Positions 35,721-43,860 of a DNA stretch of 49,447 nt are shown piece by piece. Under the pieces are notes generated by a model that did no database searches, was not told where the DNA came from, and worked only from the letters and a program-made list of their open reading frames with translations. Origin of the DNA: Candidatus Nanopelagicaceae bacterium (GTDB lineage Bacteria; Actinomycetota; Actinomycetes; Nanopelagicales; Nanopelagicaceae); assembly GCA_018882735.1 (NCBI GenBank), contig VERH01000005.1, positions 1 through 49,447 on the forward strand. Direction: 5' to 3'. The position numbers and the translations under genes are program-made. Position 1 is the first letter of the stretch. Every line of letters starts with the position of its first letter.

Positions 35721-37481
35721 ATGGCGGCGAAACCGCTAAAGCTCAAACGAGAGCGGGCTAAAACAGTAGTTCGTGCTGCTCGCTTCACGACTAGCGCGCT
35801 TGTCCTGATTGATCATGACATTGCACATCTTGATCAGCCCTTTACTTATGGTCTGCCAGAAGATCTAAAGGGTGAGGTGAGGATTGGATCAAGAGTCTTA
35901 GTGCCCTTCAAGAGCGAGGAACGAGAAGGAATTGTTCTCGAGCTTGTTGAGAATCAATCCTCACCAAGCAAGCCCATCGTCAGAGTTTTAAACCAGAACG
36001 CCTTTTCCCAGCGCTCGCTCAAATTGGCAACCGAAGTTGCTTCGCGGTACGCGACATCTATTGTAAAGATTCTGCGGTACATCCCTGAAACTCAGCTTAA
36101 AGAAGATTGGCATCATGCCGACTTGAGAGAACGTCGCACCGAGCGAGTCTTTGAGCAAATCTCATCAAATACAACGAAAAGGTTGATGGAAACTCTCTCT
36201 TCGCATTCGAGCGCAACTCTGATTCTTACGCCTACTGAGCGAGAGGCTGCGCAACTATTTGCGGAATTGGAGCAGAAGATTCAGAGTCGCTTGGTCAAAG
36301 CTTTCGGCCGTTCGAAGCAACCTAAGATTTTCCCGGAAGCGCCTATTGTGATTGGAACGAGAGCCGCTATTTTCTGGCAGATTCCTTACCTATCAGCGGT
36401 TCTGATTTTTCATGAGAATTCAGAGCATTATTGGAGTGATCGGAGCCCGTTCTGGAATGTAAGGGATGTAGCTTTAATAAGGTCGCGTATCGAAGGAACC
36501 GACTTGCACTTTTATAGTGGGTTTCCTTCGATGGAGCTCCTTAGATTGCTTGAACTTGGATATTTAAAAATGGCGAAGCCCTACCGAAAGAGTTTTTTTC
36601 AACGCAGAAAGATTCGCTCTAAGCCAGAGTCCTACCATCAAACCATTCGCGATGGATTGAAGAATGGGGTGGTGGCCGTTCAAGTCGCCACCAAGGACTA
36701 TTCAGCGCTCGTAATTTGTAAAACTTGTCGTACTCGACCAACTTGCCAGTGCGGTTTCCAATTGAAAATGGTTGGCAAGGATCTCTTTGCATGCGTCGTA
36801 TGCGGTTTCTCTACTTCAGAATGGAAGTGCAATTTTTGTGGCGGTAAAGAGAAGCTCCTTTTGTCGCGTGGAGCTAGGCGGATCGAGGAGGAACTCGGCA
36901 AAGCCTTCCCCTCGACTCCCATCTATTTATCCACTGCAGACAAAGAGATTGAAACAGCGCCGAAAGACGGAATCGTGATCTCAACTCCTGGCATGGAGCC
37001 TCGCGGTGGAAAATTTTCCGCGCTAGTCCTATTAGATGGGGAGTTGCAAGTAAATCGACCCACTTTGCGAGCTGAAGAACGCCTGATGGACAATTGGTTC
37101 TCTCTGTTGTCTTCGGCGAGAGAAGACGCACCCGTATTTATTGACCTAAACCATAATAACCCCATAACTCAGGCAATCACAGCAGAGAATCCTCTCCGAA
37201 TAGCTAAATCTCTTCTGTCGGAGCGAAAGAGGGTCAAATTACCTCCGTGGTATCGGATTGTGATTATTGAAGGCGAAGAACTTGGGGCTATGCAGGAACA
37301 ATTGAAGTTGCAATTTCCAAACATCGAGGTATCGAAATCTAAGGATTCTCATAAATATGTATTACGCATACCAGTAGAGGAGTCCGATCAGGTTATCCAA
37401 GGAATTCATGCCTTTGTTAAGTATCGCTCCGCAAGTAGGAAGGCGCTGGTATCGGTCCAGATCGACCCGTATGATCTATAA
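35721..37481 (+). CDS. priA: PriA-like primosomal protein lacking helicase motifs
   Basis: This 586-residue protein aligns with PriA: an N-terminal DNA-binding domain (DQPFTYGLPEDLKGEVRIGSRVLVPF), a zinc-binding insertion with Cys pairs (CKTCRTRPTCQC, CVVCGF, CNFCG near residues 335-378) and the PriA C-terminal domain (RVKLPPWYRIVIIEG). The ATPase parts are degenerate. There is no GxxGxGKT; a simple SATLILTPTE strand stands there, and the DEEH box is replaced by FHENSEHYW. Actinobacterial PriA proteins are known for this loss, so it probably marks forks structurally rather than unwinding DNA. AGAGGA precedes the ATG. Confidence 0.9.
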   Translation: MAAKPLKLKRERAKTVVRAARFTTSALVLIDHDIAHLDQPFTYGLPEDLKGEVRIGSRVLVPFKSEEREGIVLELVENQSSPSKPIVRVLNQNAFSQRSLKLATEVASRYATSIVKILRYIPETQLKEDWHHADLRERRTERVFEQISSNTTKRLMETLSSHSSATLILTPTEREAAQLFAELEQKIQSRLVKAFGRSKQPKIFPEAPIVIGTRAAIFWQIPYLSAVLIFHENSEHYWSDRSPFWNVRDVALIRSRIEGTDLHFYSGFPSMELLRLLELGYLKMAKPYRKSFFQRRKIRSKPESYHQTIRDGLKNGVVAVQVATKDYSALVICKTCRTRPTCQCGFQLKMVGKDLFACVVCGFSTSEWKCNFCGGKEKLLLSRGARRIEEELGKAFPSTPIYLSTADKEIETAPKDGIVISTPGMEPRGGKFSALVLLDGELQVNRPTLRAEERLMDNWFSLLSSAREDAPVFIDLNHNNPITQAITAENPLRIAKSLLSERKRVKLPPWYRIVIIEGEELGAMQEQLKLQFPNIEVSKSKDSHKYVLRIPVEESDQVIQGIHAFVKYRSASRKALVSVQIDPYDL

Positions 37482-37498
37482 AGGATAGTAATCACGAG

Positions 37499-37504
37499 TA
37501 GAAT
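37499..37504 (+). promoter_or_regulatory. Putative leaderless -10 element for def
   Basis: TAGAAT ends 6 bases before the def GTG (37511). No Shine-Dalgarno sequence lies in the 29-base gap after priA. It is identical in sequence and spacing to the element before aroQ. No -35 match is evident at 37476-37481. Confidence 0.6.
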
Positions 37505-37510
37505 ACACAG

Positions 37511-38071
37511 GTGTCGATTCAACCCATTCGTTTCTTCGGAGATCCAGTCTTAACGACCCCGGCATCGCCAGTACAAGATTTCGATAAAGAATTGCGTGTT
37601 CTCGTGAAGGATTTAATTGACACAATGATTGATGCTCCTGGGGCTGGACTCGCTGCGCCCCAAATTGGTGTTCCACTCCGAGTTTTCGTTTGGGATGTAG
37701 ATGAGCAGATCGGCCATTTGGTCAATCCCTCTTTAGATCTAAGTGATGAGTTGCAAGAAGGTGATGAAGGTTGCCTTTCCTTCCCAGAGCTCCGTTATGA
37801 AACTCCCAGATCGATGCGCGCAGTCGCTAAAGGTTTCAACATGTATGGTGAACCAGTTACTGTTGAGGGAACCGCGTTTCTTGCTCGGGCTCTGCAACAT
37901 GAAACAGACCACTTAAATGGAATCGTCTTCATTGACCGCCTTTCCGCAGAGTTGCGTAAACAGGCCATGAGAGATATCCGGAATTCAGAATGGTTCTTAG
38001 CTTCACAGGAAGCCGGTTCGGCCCCGGAGATACGAGTTTCCCCTCATAGCACCTTTGGAAAAGGTATTTAG
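37511..38071 (+). CDS. def: Peptide deformylase
   Basis: Def removes the formyl group from nascent proteins. The 186-residue metallohydrolase has all three motifs: GAGLAAPQIGV near residue 44, EGCLSFP near 93 (metal Cys) and QHETDHLNG near 135 (metal histidines and catalytic Glu). The GTG start gives MSIQPIRFFGDPVL, the family N-terminus, and lies at leaderless distance from TAGAAT. The next gene, fmt, begins at the base after its stop, pairing formyl removal with formyl addition. Confidence 0.96.
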   Translation: MSIQPIRFFGDPVLTTPASPVQDFDKELRVLVKDLIDTMIDAPGAGLAAPQIGVPLRVFVWDVDEQIGHLVNPSLDLSDELQEGDEGCLSFPELRYETPRSMRAVAKGFNMYGEPVTVEGTAFLARALQHETDHLNGIVFIDRLSAELRKQAMRDIRNSEWFLASQEAGSAPEIRVSPHSTFGKGI

Positions 38072-38974
38072 TTGAAGATTCTGTTGGCCTCAACGTCGAG
38101 GCTTGCTCTTCCAACTCTTGAGCTGTTAACAAAGAACAAGCATCAAATCCTAGGCATTCTAACCAAGCCGGAAAAGCTCGCAGGAAGAGGATTAGAGAGC
38201 AAGGCCCAAGAATTAGTTTCTGAGATAGAGGGATTGTTCCCAATTTTCACCGTTTCAAGCCAAGAGGAATTGGTGGAAACGCTACGGCAGAAGCAACCAG
38301 ATTTAGTAATCGCGATCTCTTTTGGGATGTTGGTTAAGAAAAAATCATTGACGTTACCCAAACACGGTTGGATCAATCTGCATTTCTCACTTCTTCCTAA
38401 ATTTCGCGGGGCCGCTCCTGTCCAACACGCGATTCTCGCTGGAGCGGACCTATCTGGAGTAACTGTATTCGCACTTGATGAGGGCATGGATACTGGGCCG
38501 GTCTATACGAAAAAAGAGCTCTCGATTGCTGGCATGAGTTCGGGCCTTGCTTTAGCAACGATGGCAGAACTAGGAAGTGCAGCCGTTCTAGAGGCGGTAG
38601 AACATATTTCAAAGGGTATCGAACCGATTCCTCAAACTGGTGAACCTTCTTTAGCTCCAAAGATTTCGAATGAAGAACTACGAATCTCCTTTGATAGCAA
38701 AGCTGAACAGATTGAGCGACAAATTCGGGCTTTCGCGCCAAAGCCCGGAGCATGGTGCACATTTCGAGGCAACCGCGTGAAGTTCTTTGCTGCTGAAATT
38801 GCCCAAAACGCCTCCGGTGAAAATGGTGAGGTGTTGAATACTTCGCCGCTTGTCGTGGGCGTTAGGGATGGAGCGCTGCTTGTCAGTTCACTTCAAGAAG
38901 CAGGCAAGAGAGTCATGAATAGTGATGAGTGGGCGCGCGGAGCTCGGTTAAAAATTGGCGAGAAATTTGAGTAA
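38072..38974 (+). CDS. fmt: Methionyl-tRNA formyltransferase
   Basis: Fmt formylates initiator Met-tRNA using 10-formyl-THF. The 300-residue protein has the catalytic Asn-His in WINLHFSLLPKFRGAAPVQHAI near residue 106 and the catalytic Asp in LDEGMDTGPVY near 142. A linker and the C-terminal OB-like tRNA-binding domain follow (IRAFAPKPGAWCTFRG). The TTG start is immediately after the def stop and yields MKILLASTSRLALPTLELL. Only TTG fits, and coupling to def is likely. Confidence 0.95.
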   Translation: MKILLASTSRLALPTLELLTKNKHQILGILTKPEKLAGRGLESKAQELVSEIEGLFPIFTVSSQEELVETLRQKQPDLVIAISFGMLVKKKSLTLPKHGWINLHFSLLPKFRGAAPVQHAILAGADLSGVTVFALDEGMDTGPVYTKKELSIAGMSSGLALATMAELGSAAVLEAVEHISKGIEPIPQTGEPSLAPKISNEELRISFDSKAEQIERQIRAFAPKPGAWCTFRGNRVKFFAAEIAQNASGENGEVLNTSPLVVGVRDGALLVSSLQEAGKRVMNSDEWARGARLKIGEKFE

Positions 38975-40250
38975 CAAAGTTGCCAAAGCGAAGGGGCCGC
39001 GCCAACTAGCCTGGGAATTACTTTACGAGGTCGACAATTCTGAGCTTTATAGCAACCTCATAGTTCCAAAAGCTCTTGCATCCTCAACTCTTGAAGTGCG
39101 AGATAAAGCGCTGGTCACAAATCTGGTCTACGGAACGCTCCGTATGCGGGGGTTGCTTGATGGCGCCATTCGTAGGCAATTAGATCGAGAAATCGCTTCT
39201 ATTGATTTGAAAACGCTCACAGTGTTGCGAATGGGAGCTTATCAATTGCTGATTTTGAAGACACCAGTTCATGCCGCGGTAAATGAGATCGTGGACCTAG
39301 CAAAAATCGTTTGCGGAAAGAGCGCCGCCAGCTTCGTGAACGCTGTCATGCGCAGGCTTTCTGAGAATCTTGATTTCAAGCCAGCTTCAATATCGGAGGA
39401 ATTTTCTCACCCAGATTGGGTGATCAACGCTTTCCAGGATGCCCTAAAAGATTCTGAACTTGTTAAACATCAATTGCAAGCTGATAATGAAATTGCTCTT
39501 CCAACTCTGGTTTGCTGGCCCGATAGATCAAACCATAAAGAATTAACAGAAGCTGGGGCCGAAATTATCCCCGGCGCCTTAAATGCCTTTTCATTTAAGG
39601 GAAACCCTGGAGACATACCCGCAATCAGGGAGCGAAGAGCCGGAGTTCAAGATCTTGGTTCTCAAATTGTTGTTGAAACATTTGTCGCAACCAAATCAGA
39701 AGATCGACACCTGCGATGGCTAGACCTATGTGCCGGCCCCGGTGGGAAAGCAGCCTATATGGAATCACTTTTGCCCGACGACGAGTTGATCGCAAATGAG
39801 CCAACCCAAGTTCGAGCAAAACTGCTATCGCAAGTTGTGAAACGTTCGAAAGTTAAATCATTTGACGGTCGGGATATTCCAATTGAACTTGGTGAATTTG
39901 ATCGAATTTTAATCGATGCACCATGCACGGGATTAGGAGCGCTACGAAGAAGACCAGAAGTTCGCTGGCGCCGCAAGCCGAGTGATTTACGTTCATTAGT
40001 CGAGCTTCAGCGAGAACTCTTGGAGAGTGCTGCCGCGCGAATCAAGGTAGGAGGCATCATTGGCTATGCAACATGTAGCCCGCACATTGCAGAGACTAAG
40101 ATGCAGGTAAATGATTTTCTTAAGAAACACGTGAATTTCGCGCGCATGAAAGTCGTTGCTAGAAGTGATAGCGATGGTGATTTGCAGCTTTGGACGTTCC
40201 GAGATGGCACGGACTGCATGTATCTCGCCTTATTCGAACGCAAAAGCTAG
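38967..40250 (+). CDS. rsmB: 16S rRNA (cytosine-C5) methyltransferase RsmB
   Basis: RsmB methylates C967 (E. coli numbering) of 16S rRNA with SAM. The protein of about 427 residues has an N-terminal NusB-like RNA-binding domain (ARQLAWELLYEV-type start, ending near 140), then a Rossmann methyltransferase domain. SAM binds at LDLCAGPGGKAAYM; the two cysteines are in DAPCTGLGALRRRPEVRW and YATCSPHIAETK. The start is TTG at 38967 or 38955; the former is nearer the fmt stop and is preferred. The overlap with fmt is 8 bases. Confidence 0.92.
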   Translation: MSNKVAKAKGPRQLAWELLYEVDNSELYSNLIVPKALASSTLEVRDKALVTNLVYGTLRMRGLLDGAIRRQLDREIASIDLKTLTVLRMGAYQLLILKTPVHAAVNEIVDLAKIVCGKSAASFVNAVMRRLSENLDFKPASISEEFSHPDWVINAFQDALKDSELVKHQLQADNEIALPTLVCWPDRSNHKELTEAGAEIIPGALNAFSFKGNPGDIPAIRERRAGVQDLGSQIVVETFVATKSEDRHLRWLDLCAGPGGKAAYMESLLPDDELIANEPTQVRAKLLSQVVKRSKVKSFDGRDIPIELGEFDRILIDAPCTGLGALRRRPEVRWRRKPSDLRSLVELQRELLESAAARIKVGGIIGYATCSPHIAETKMQVNDFLKKHVNFARMKVVARSDSDGDLQLWTFRDGTDCMYLALFERKS

Positions 40251-40256
40251 ACGAGG

Positions 40257-40262
40257 TATGGT
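40257..40262 (+). promoter_or_regulatory. Putative leaderless -10 element for rpe
   Basis: TATGGT ends 6 bases before a GTG at 40269 that also gives the family-like N-terminus of Rpe. There is no Shine-Dalgarno sequence. The element supports GTG 40269 over the in-frame TTG at 40263. Confidence 0.5.
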
Positions 40263-40268
40263 TTGCAG

Positions 40269-40931
40269 GTGATCCGGATTTGTCCCAGTATTTTGAACGC
40301 AAATTTCGATGAATTGCCAAACGAGATTGCTAAGGTTGCCCAAGTCAGCGATCTACTTCATCTTGATGTGATGGATAACAAGTTCGTCCCAAATTTCACC
40401 TTCGATTTTGAGCGCGCCACGGAGATTATCGAGGGTTCACAGCTTCCCGTTGATGTCCATTTGATGATTGCTAACGCCGATACGGAGGCGCTTCCATATC
40501 TAGACACCAGCGCGGCGAGTATTACCGTGCATCTTGAAGCTTGTGAAAATCCTTTGAAATTGCTCTCGGAGATACGCGCCCGCGGTAAACGCGCTGCTAT
40601 CGCAATAAAACCAGCCACCGCAATCGATGAGATAAAGGAACTTCTACCAGCTCTGGACATGATCTTGGTGATGACAGTCGAACCGGGATTCGGCGGTCAG
40701 AAGTTCATGGATGACATGATGCCTAAAGTGGAAACCGCTAGGAGATGGCTTGATGAAGAAGGCTTTGGTGCTACCTGGCTCCAAGTAGACGGAGGCGTAA
40801 ACCTTGAGACAATTTCTAAAGCAAAGCGCGCCGGTGCAGACACTTTTGTGGCGGGTTCGGTTGTATTCAAATCTCCTGATCCTGCAGGTGTGATAGAAAA
40901 TCTTCGACGGCTGGCCATGGCTGTGAAGTAA
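40269..40931 (+). CDS. rpe: Ribulose-phosphate 3-epimerase
   Basis: Rpe interconverts ribulose-5-phosphate and xylulose-5-phosphate in the pentose-phosphate pathway. The 220-residue TIM barrel has CPSILNANFDEL, HLDVMDNKFVPNFTF (metal His/Asp), VDVHLMI, the VEPGFGGQKFM phosphate loop and LQVDGGVN near the end. The GTG start at 40269 is chosen because it removes an unusual extension and lies at leaderless distance from TATGGT. It follows rsmB as in many bacteria. Confidence 0.94.
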   Translation: MIRICPSILNANFDELPNEIAKVAQVSDLLHLDVMDNKFVPNFTFDFERATEIIEGSQLPVDVHLMIANADTEALPYLDTSAASITVHLEACENPLKLLSEIRARGKRAAIAIKPATAIDEIKELLPALDMILVMTVEPGFGGQKFMDDMMPKVETARRWLDEEGFGATWLQVDGGVNLETISKAKRAGADTFVAGSVVFKSPDPAGVIENLRRLAMAVK

Positions 40932-40943
40932 ACTTCACGCACT

Positions 40944-41207
40944 ATGAAAACCTTTGATGAATTGTGGTTTGAACTTTCTTCAAAAGCCCTTGCAAGAGAC
41001 CCGTCATCAAGAACGGTTGAATCACTTTCCCTGGGAACGCATGCGATAACAAAGAAGGTGCTGGAGGAAGCTGGAGAAGTACTTTTGGCGGCCGAAGCCC
41101 AAGGAGATGAGGCGCTTGCTTTGGAGATCTCACAATTGCTTTATTGGGTTCAAGTTTTAATGCTGGATAAAGGCCTAACCCTCGAAGACGTATATCGGAG
41201 GTTGTAA
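40944..41207 (+). CDS. hisE: Phosphoribosyl-ATP pyrophosphatase
   Basis: HisE removes pyrophosphate from PR-ATP, the second step of histidine synthesis. The 87-residue all-alpha MazG-like protein has [27 protein letters not shown] with the metal-binding ExxE pair, and [16 protein letters not shown] with the third acidic ligand (here EIS rather than the usual EaaDLlYh). It is not fused to HisI. TAAACT, made from the rpe stop, lies 9 bases upstream, too far for a confident -10. hisG follows after 2 bases. Confidence 0.9.
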   Translation: MKTFDELWFELSSKALARDPSSRTVESLSLGTHAITKKVLEEAGEVLLAAEAQGDEALALEISQLLYWVQVLMLDKGLTLEDVYRRL

Positions 41208-41209
41208 AT

Positions 41210-42067
41210 ATGACACTCTCAGTCGCTCTGCCGAATAAAGGCGCCTTGGCAGAAGATGCCACTCAGATATTTCGCGAGGCTGGTTACCGATTACGTAATG
41301 ATTCAAAAGAACTTTCATTCCTCGATTCAAGCAACGACGTCGAATTCTTCTATTTAAGACCGCGGGATATCGCTACCTATGTTGCTTCGAGCCAGATTGA
41401 TCTTGGAGTCACCGGACGCGACCTCCTTCTCGATAGCGGTAAGGGCGCTGATGAAAAATTGAGACTTGATTTCGGACATAGCGAATTTCGTATGGCAGCA
41501 ACAGCCAAGCAGCTGGACTCGGGGGAGATTGGCGAAAATCAGCTCACAGGAAAGCGAATCGCGACCGCATATCCAGGATTAGTGCGAGATTTCCTAATTA
41601 GTAAGAACATTAAGGCTGAGGTAGTCACTTTAGATGGCGCGGTTGAAGGCGCAATTAAGCTCGGAGTTGCAGATGTGATTATTGACGTGGTCGCAACTGG
41701 CAACACCATTAAACAAGCGGGGCTGCGAATATTTGGACCGGCGATTTTAAAGAGCGAGGCGCTGTTGATTGCTCGCCCCAATTTCCCAAATCCTCAGGTA
41801 GATACCCTGGTCCGCAGAATTTCTGGCGTTGTGATAGCTCGTCAATATGTCCTAGTTGACTACGACATTGAGAAGAAGAATTTAGAGAGCGCCTGCGAAA
41901 TCACCCCAGGACTTGAATCTCCCACAATTTCGCCGTTGGCAAAGCCCGATTGGGTCGCAGTACGGGCCATGGTCAAGCGAAGCGAAGTTCATCTTGCGAT
42001 GGATAAGTTATGGGCAATCGGAGCACGCGGAATCCTCGTGACTGATATCCATTCTTGCCGTCTCTAG
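41210..42067 (+). CDS. hisG: ATP phosphoribosyltransferase, long form
   Basis: HisG starts histidine synthesis from ATP and PRPP and is feedback-inhibited by histidine. The 285-residue protein is the long (HisZ-independent) form. It has MTLSVALPNKGALAEDA at the N-terminus, YVASSQIDLGVTGRDLLLD, the PRPP loop region VADVIIDVVATGNTIKQAGL and a C-terminal regulatory ACT-like domain from about residue 210. The ATG is 2 bases after hisE. It converges on serB with only 2 bases between the stops. Confidence 0.95.
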   Translation: MTLSVALPNKGALAEDATQIFREAGYRLRNDSKELSFLDSSNDVEFFYLRPRDIATYVASSQIDLGVTGRDLLLDSGKGADEKLRLDFGHSEFRMAATAKQLDSGEIGENQLTGKRIATAYPGLVRDFLISKNIKAEVVTLDGAVEGAIKLGVADVIIDVVATGNTIKQAGLRIFGPAILKSEALLIARPNFPNPQVDTLVRRISGVVIARQYVLVDYDIEKKNLESACEITPGLESPTISPLAKPDWVAVRAMVKRSEVHLAMDKLWAIGARGILVTDIHSCRL

Positions 42068-42069
42068 CC

Positions 42070-42702
42070 TCAAGAACTTTTCAAGATTGGTATTAATTCG
42101 GCTAAATTCTCATTTATCGTTAGCTTCGCGGCCTTGCTAAGAATGGGTTTTGCTTTATAAGCAACTCCATAACCTGATTGCTCGACCATTAACAAATCAT
42201 TTGCTCCATCGCCTATAGCTATCGTCTCTGAGATCTCGACGCCATGGGATTGGGCAAAGAGCTTAAGGTGAGCGGCCTTTGCCTCTCGATCAATGATCGG
42301 CTCGCTAACTAACCCAGTCAATTTTCCATTATCAACTTCTAGCGAGTTCGCTACTAAATAATCTAGGTCGTCAAAAAATGGAACTCTTTTCAATACCTGA
42401 AGAAAACCTCCGCTTACAGCGCCAAACTTGATCTGATTATCTCGACAAAATCTGCGCAATTCGATAGCGCCCGGAGAGAGGGTGATCCTTGAAGCGACCT
42501 TTTCAAAAATTGAGTCGGATAATCCTTCTAGGAATTTCACCCGTGTTAAAAGTGCACCTCGGAAATCCAGCTCGCCAGCCATAGCTTTCGCGGTGATTGC
42601 AGAAACTTCGCTAGCGAAACCTGATTCTGCTGCTAAGAGGTCGATGACCTCCTGCTGGATGAGCGTTGAATCTACATCTGAAAGTATTAGTCTGAATCTC
42701 AC
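42070..42702 (-). CDS. serB: Phosphoserine phosphatase, catalytic HAD domain only
   Basis: SerB hydrolyses phosphoserine to serine. The 210-residue HAD protein has the nucleophile motif LSDVDSTLIQQEVIDLLA (D9, D11), motif II in FGAVSGGF, a conserved Lys region and motif III AIGDGANDLLM. Actinobacterial SerB normally carries N-terminal ACT domains in the same chain. Here the protein begins, with a GTG start, right at the HAD domain, and an ACT-like protein is encoded just upstream in another frame. There is no good Shine-Dalgarno, so translation may depend on coupling. Confidence 0.92.
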   Translation of the reverse strand: MRFRLILSDVDSTLIQQEVIDLLAAESGFASEVSAITAKAMAGELDFRGALLTRVKFLEGLSDSIFEKVASRITLSPGAIELRRFCRDNQIKFGAVSGGFLQVLKRVPFFDDLDYLVANSLEVDNGKLTGLVSEPIIDREAKAAHLKLFAQSHGVEISETIAIGDGANDLLMVEQSGYGVAYKAKPILSKAAKLTINENLAELIPILKSS

Positions 42703-42707
42703 GAGAA

Positions 42708-42974
42708 CTATTCTGCGATCTCTAGCATGGCGATATCTAGGTTCTTGTCTGGGCCTTTTTTCTCTAGATCTAATCGAATCGCTTCACTGTGTGCGCGATC
42801 ATGAGCGATAAGTAGAGCGAGGATTGTTCGACCGCCAAGATCTATCCGTTGCAGTTCGAGGAGTTCATAAACAAACTCGCTCAAAGCCTTTTTTACAATC
42901 TCATCCGCCGCCGGATTTTCGGGGCCGGAGGCGAGAATGAGCGCTCGAGCTGTTAAATTCGAATTTGCAATCAC
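42708..42974 (-). CDS. Small ACT-like protein, probable detached regulatory domain of SerB
   Basis: This 88-residue protein ends 5 bases before serB on the same strand, in a different frame. The pattern ARALILASGPENPAADEIVKKALSEFVYELLELQRIDLGGRTILALLI matches the beta-alpha-beta opening of the ACT domain found at the N-terminus of actinobacterial SerB (typically xTxTGPDRPGVTxxLF...VELLDxxQVVIxGRLxLxxLV). A second strand-helix unit follows. The GTG start lies exactly 6 bases after TAAGAT, supporting it as a real gene head. It may act in trans as the serine-sensing partner of SerB. The function is inferred. Confidence 0.72.
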   Translation of the reverse strand: MIANSNLTARALILASGPENPAADEIVKKALSEFVYELLELQRIDLGGRTILALLIAHDRAHSEAIRLDLEKKGPDKNLDIAMLEIAE

Positions 42975-42980
42975 CGAGGA

Positions 42981-42986
42981 ATCTTA
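42981..42986 (-). promoter_or_regulatory. Putative leaderless -10 element for the ACT-serB operon
   Basis: Read on the minus strand, TAAGAT ends 6 bases before the GTG of the ACT-like gene. No Shine-Dalgarno sequence lies between. The match supports both the small gene and its weak start codon. Confidence 0.58.
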
Positions 42987-43062
42987 GAGGGCTATCTTCA
43001 TGACGCTCCGCATAACCTCATTTTCCAACTTTGTAGAAGCGCGGCGGGTATCTTTCTCGGTC

Positions 43063-43851
43063 ATGAGCGCCCTATTGAAGCTGGAGGACGTTTCGGTAGT
43101 TCGGGACGGAAAGGTCATCCTCGGACCAATCACTTGGAGCCTCTCTACTGGTCAGCGTTGGGTAATCATTGGGCCAAATGGCGCTGGTAAAACAACTTTG
43201 TTGGCGCTCGTTGGAGCGCTAATTCATCCAAGTTCTGGCGTAGTGGAAATTTTGGGAAATCGAATGGGCAGCGTGGATGTCTTTGAGTTACGTCCACGGA
43301 TAGGCATGTCATCAAGCGCATTGCAGGATTCACTACCTAGCGAAGAGCGCGTGGTCGACTTGGTTCTGACTGCCGCATATGCAATCACTGGCCGCTGGTT
43401 AGAAGATTACGACCTTTGGGACGAATCAAGGGCAAAAGCGCTCTTGGATATTTTCGGGGTAAGAGAATTGGCCGAACGAAGCTTTGGAACACTTAGTGAG
43501 GGTGAACGAAAGCGCGTACAAATTGCTCGTTCGCTAATGGCTGACCCGGAAATTCTCCTTCTTGATGAACCAGCGGCTGGTTTAGATCTGGGCGGACGGG
43601 AAGATATTTTGGAACGGATTTCCCGCTACCTTGATGAAGATGGCGCGCCTGCCTCAGTAATTGTTACTCACCATATCGAAGAGATCCCAAGAGGCACGAC
43701 CCATGCCCTCCTTCTAAGCTCCGGCGGAGTCTTTGCTGCTGGTGAAATCAATTCCGTGTTGACTGAATCTAATCTAAATCAACTCTTTGGGGTTGATATT
43801 GCTCTATCTCACGATGGTCGTCGGTATTCTGCGATCTCACGAAGAGCGTAA
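43063..43851 (+). CDS. ABC transporter ATP-binding protein without adjacent permease
   Basis: This 262-residue ABC ATPase has Walker A GPNGAGKTT near residue 37, signature LSEGERKRVQIARSL near 146, Walker B ILLLDEPAAGLDLGG and the switch histidine in VTHH. Between Walker A and the signature it has the VDVFELRPRIGMSSSAL segment. This type, paired with serB and lacking a permease, recurs across actinobacteria; the substrate is unknown. The ATG at 43063 gives a normal N-terminus. An in-frame ATG at 43000 would add 21 unrelated residues. TATCTT (43049-43054) lies 8 bases upstream and could be a -10. The 88-base gap to the ACT gene shows nothing else. Confidence 0.85.
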   Translation: MSALLKLEDVSVVRDGKVILGPITWSLSTGQRWVIIGPNGAGKTTLLALVGALIHPSSGVVEILGNRMGSVDVFELRPRIGMSSSALQDSLPSEERVVDLVLTAAYAITGRWLEDYDLWDESRAKALLDIFGVRELAERSFGTLSEGERKRVQIARSLMADPEILLLDEPAAGLDLGGREDILERISRYLDEDGAPASVIVTHHIEEIPRGTTHALLLSSGGVFAAGEINSVLTESNLNQLFGVDIALSHDGRRYSAISRRA

Positions 43852-43854
43852 TTT
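43849..43854 (+). promoter_or_regulatory. Putative leaderless -10 element for ung
   Basis: TAATTT starts with the TAA stop codon of the ABC ATPase gene and ends 6 bases before the ung ATG. The 9-base gap has no Shine-Dalgarno sequence. It is another stop-codon/-10 fusion. Confidence 0.55.
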
Positions 43855-43860
43855 TTACAA

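Noticed and set aside
40929-40934. TAAACT as a -10 for hisE
   Set aside because: It includes the rpe stop as at other junctions, but the spacing to the ATG is 9 bases, outside the range seen elsewhere here.
43000-43062. Earlier ATG at 43000 for the ABC ATPase
   Set aside because: It adds 21 residues unlike the family, and the later ATG starts directly at the conserved LLKLEDVSVVRDG strand.
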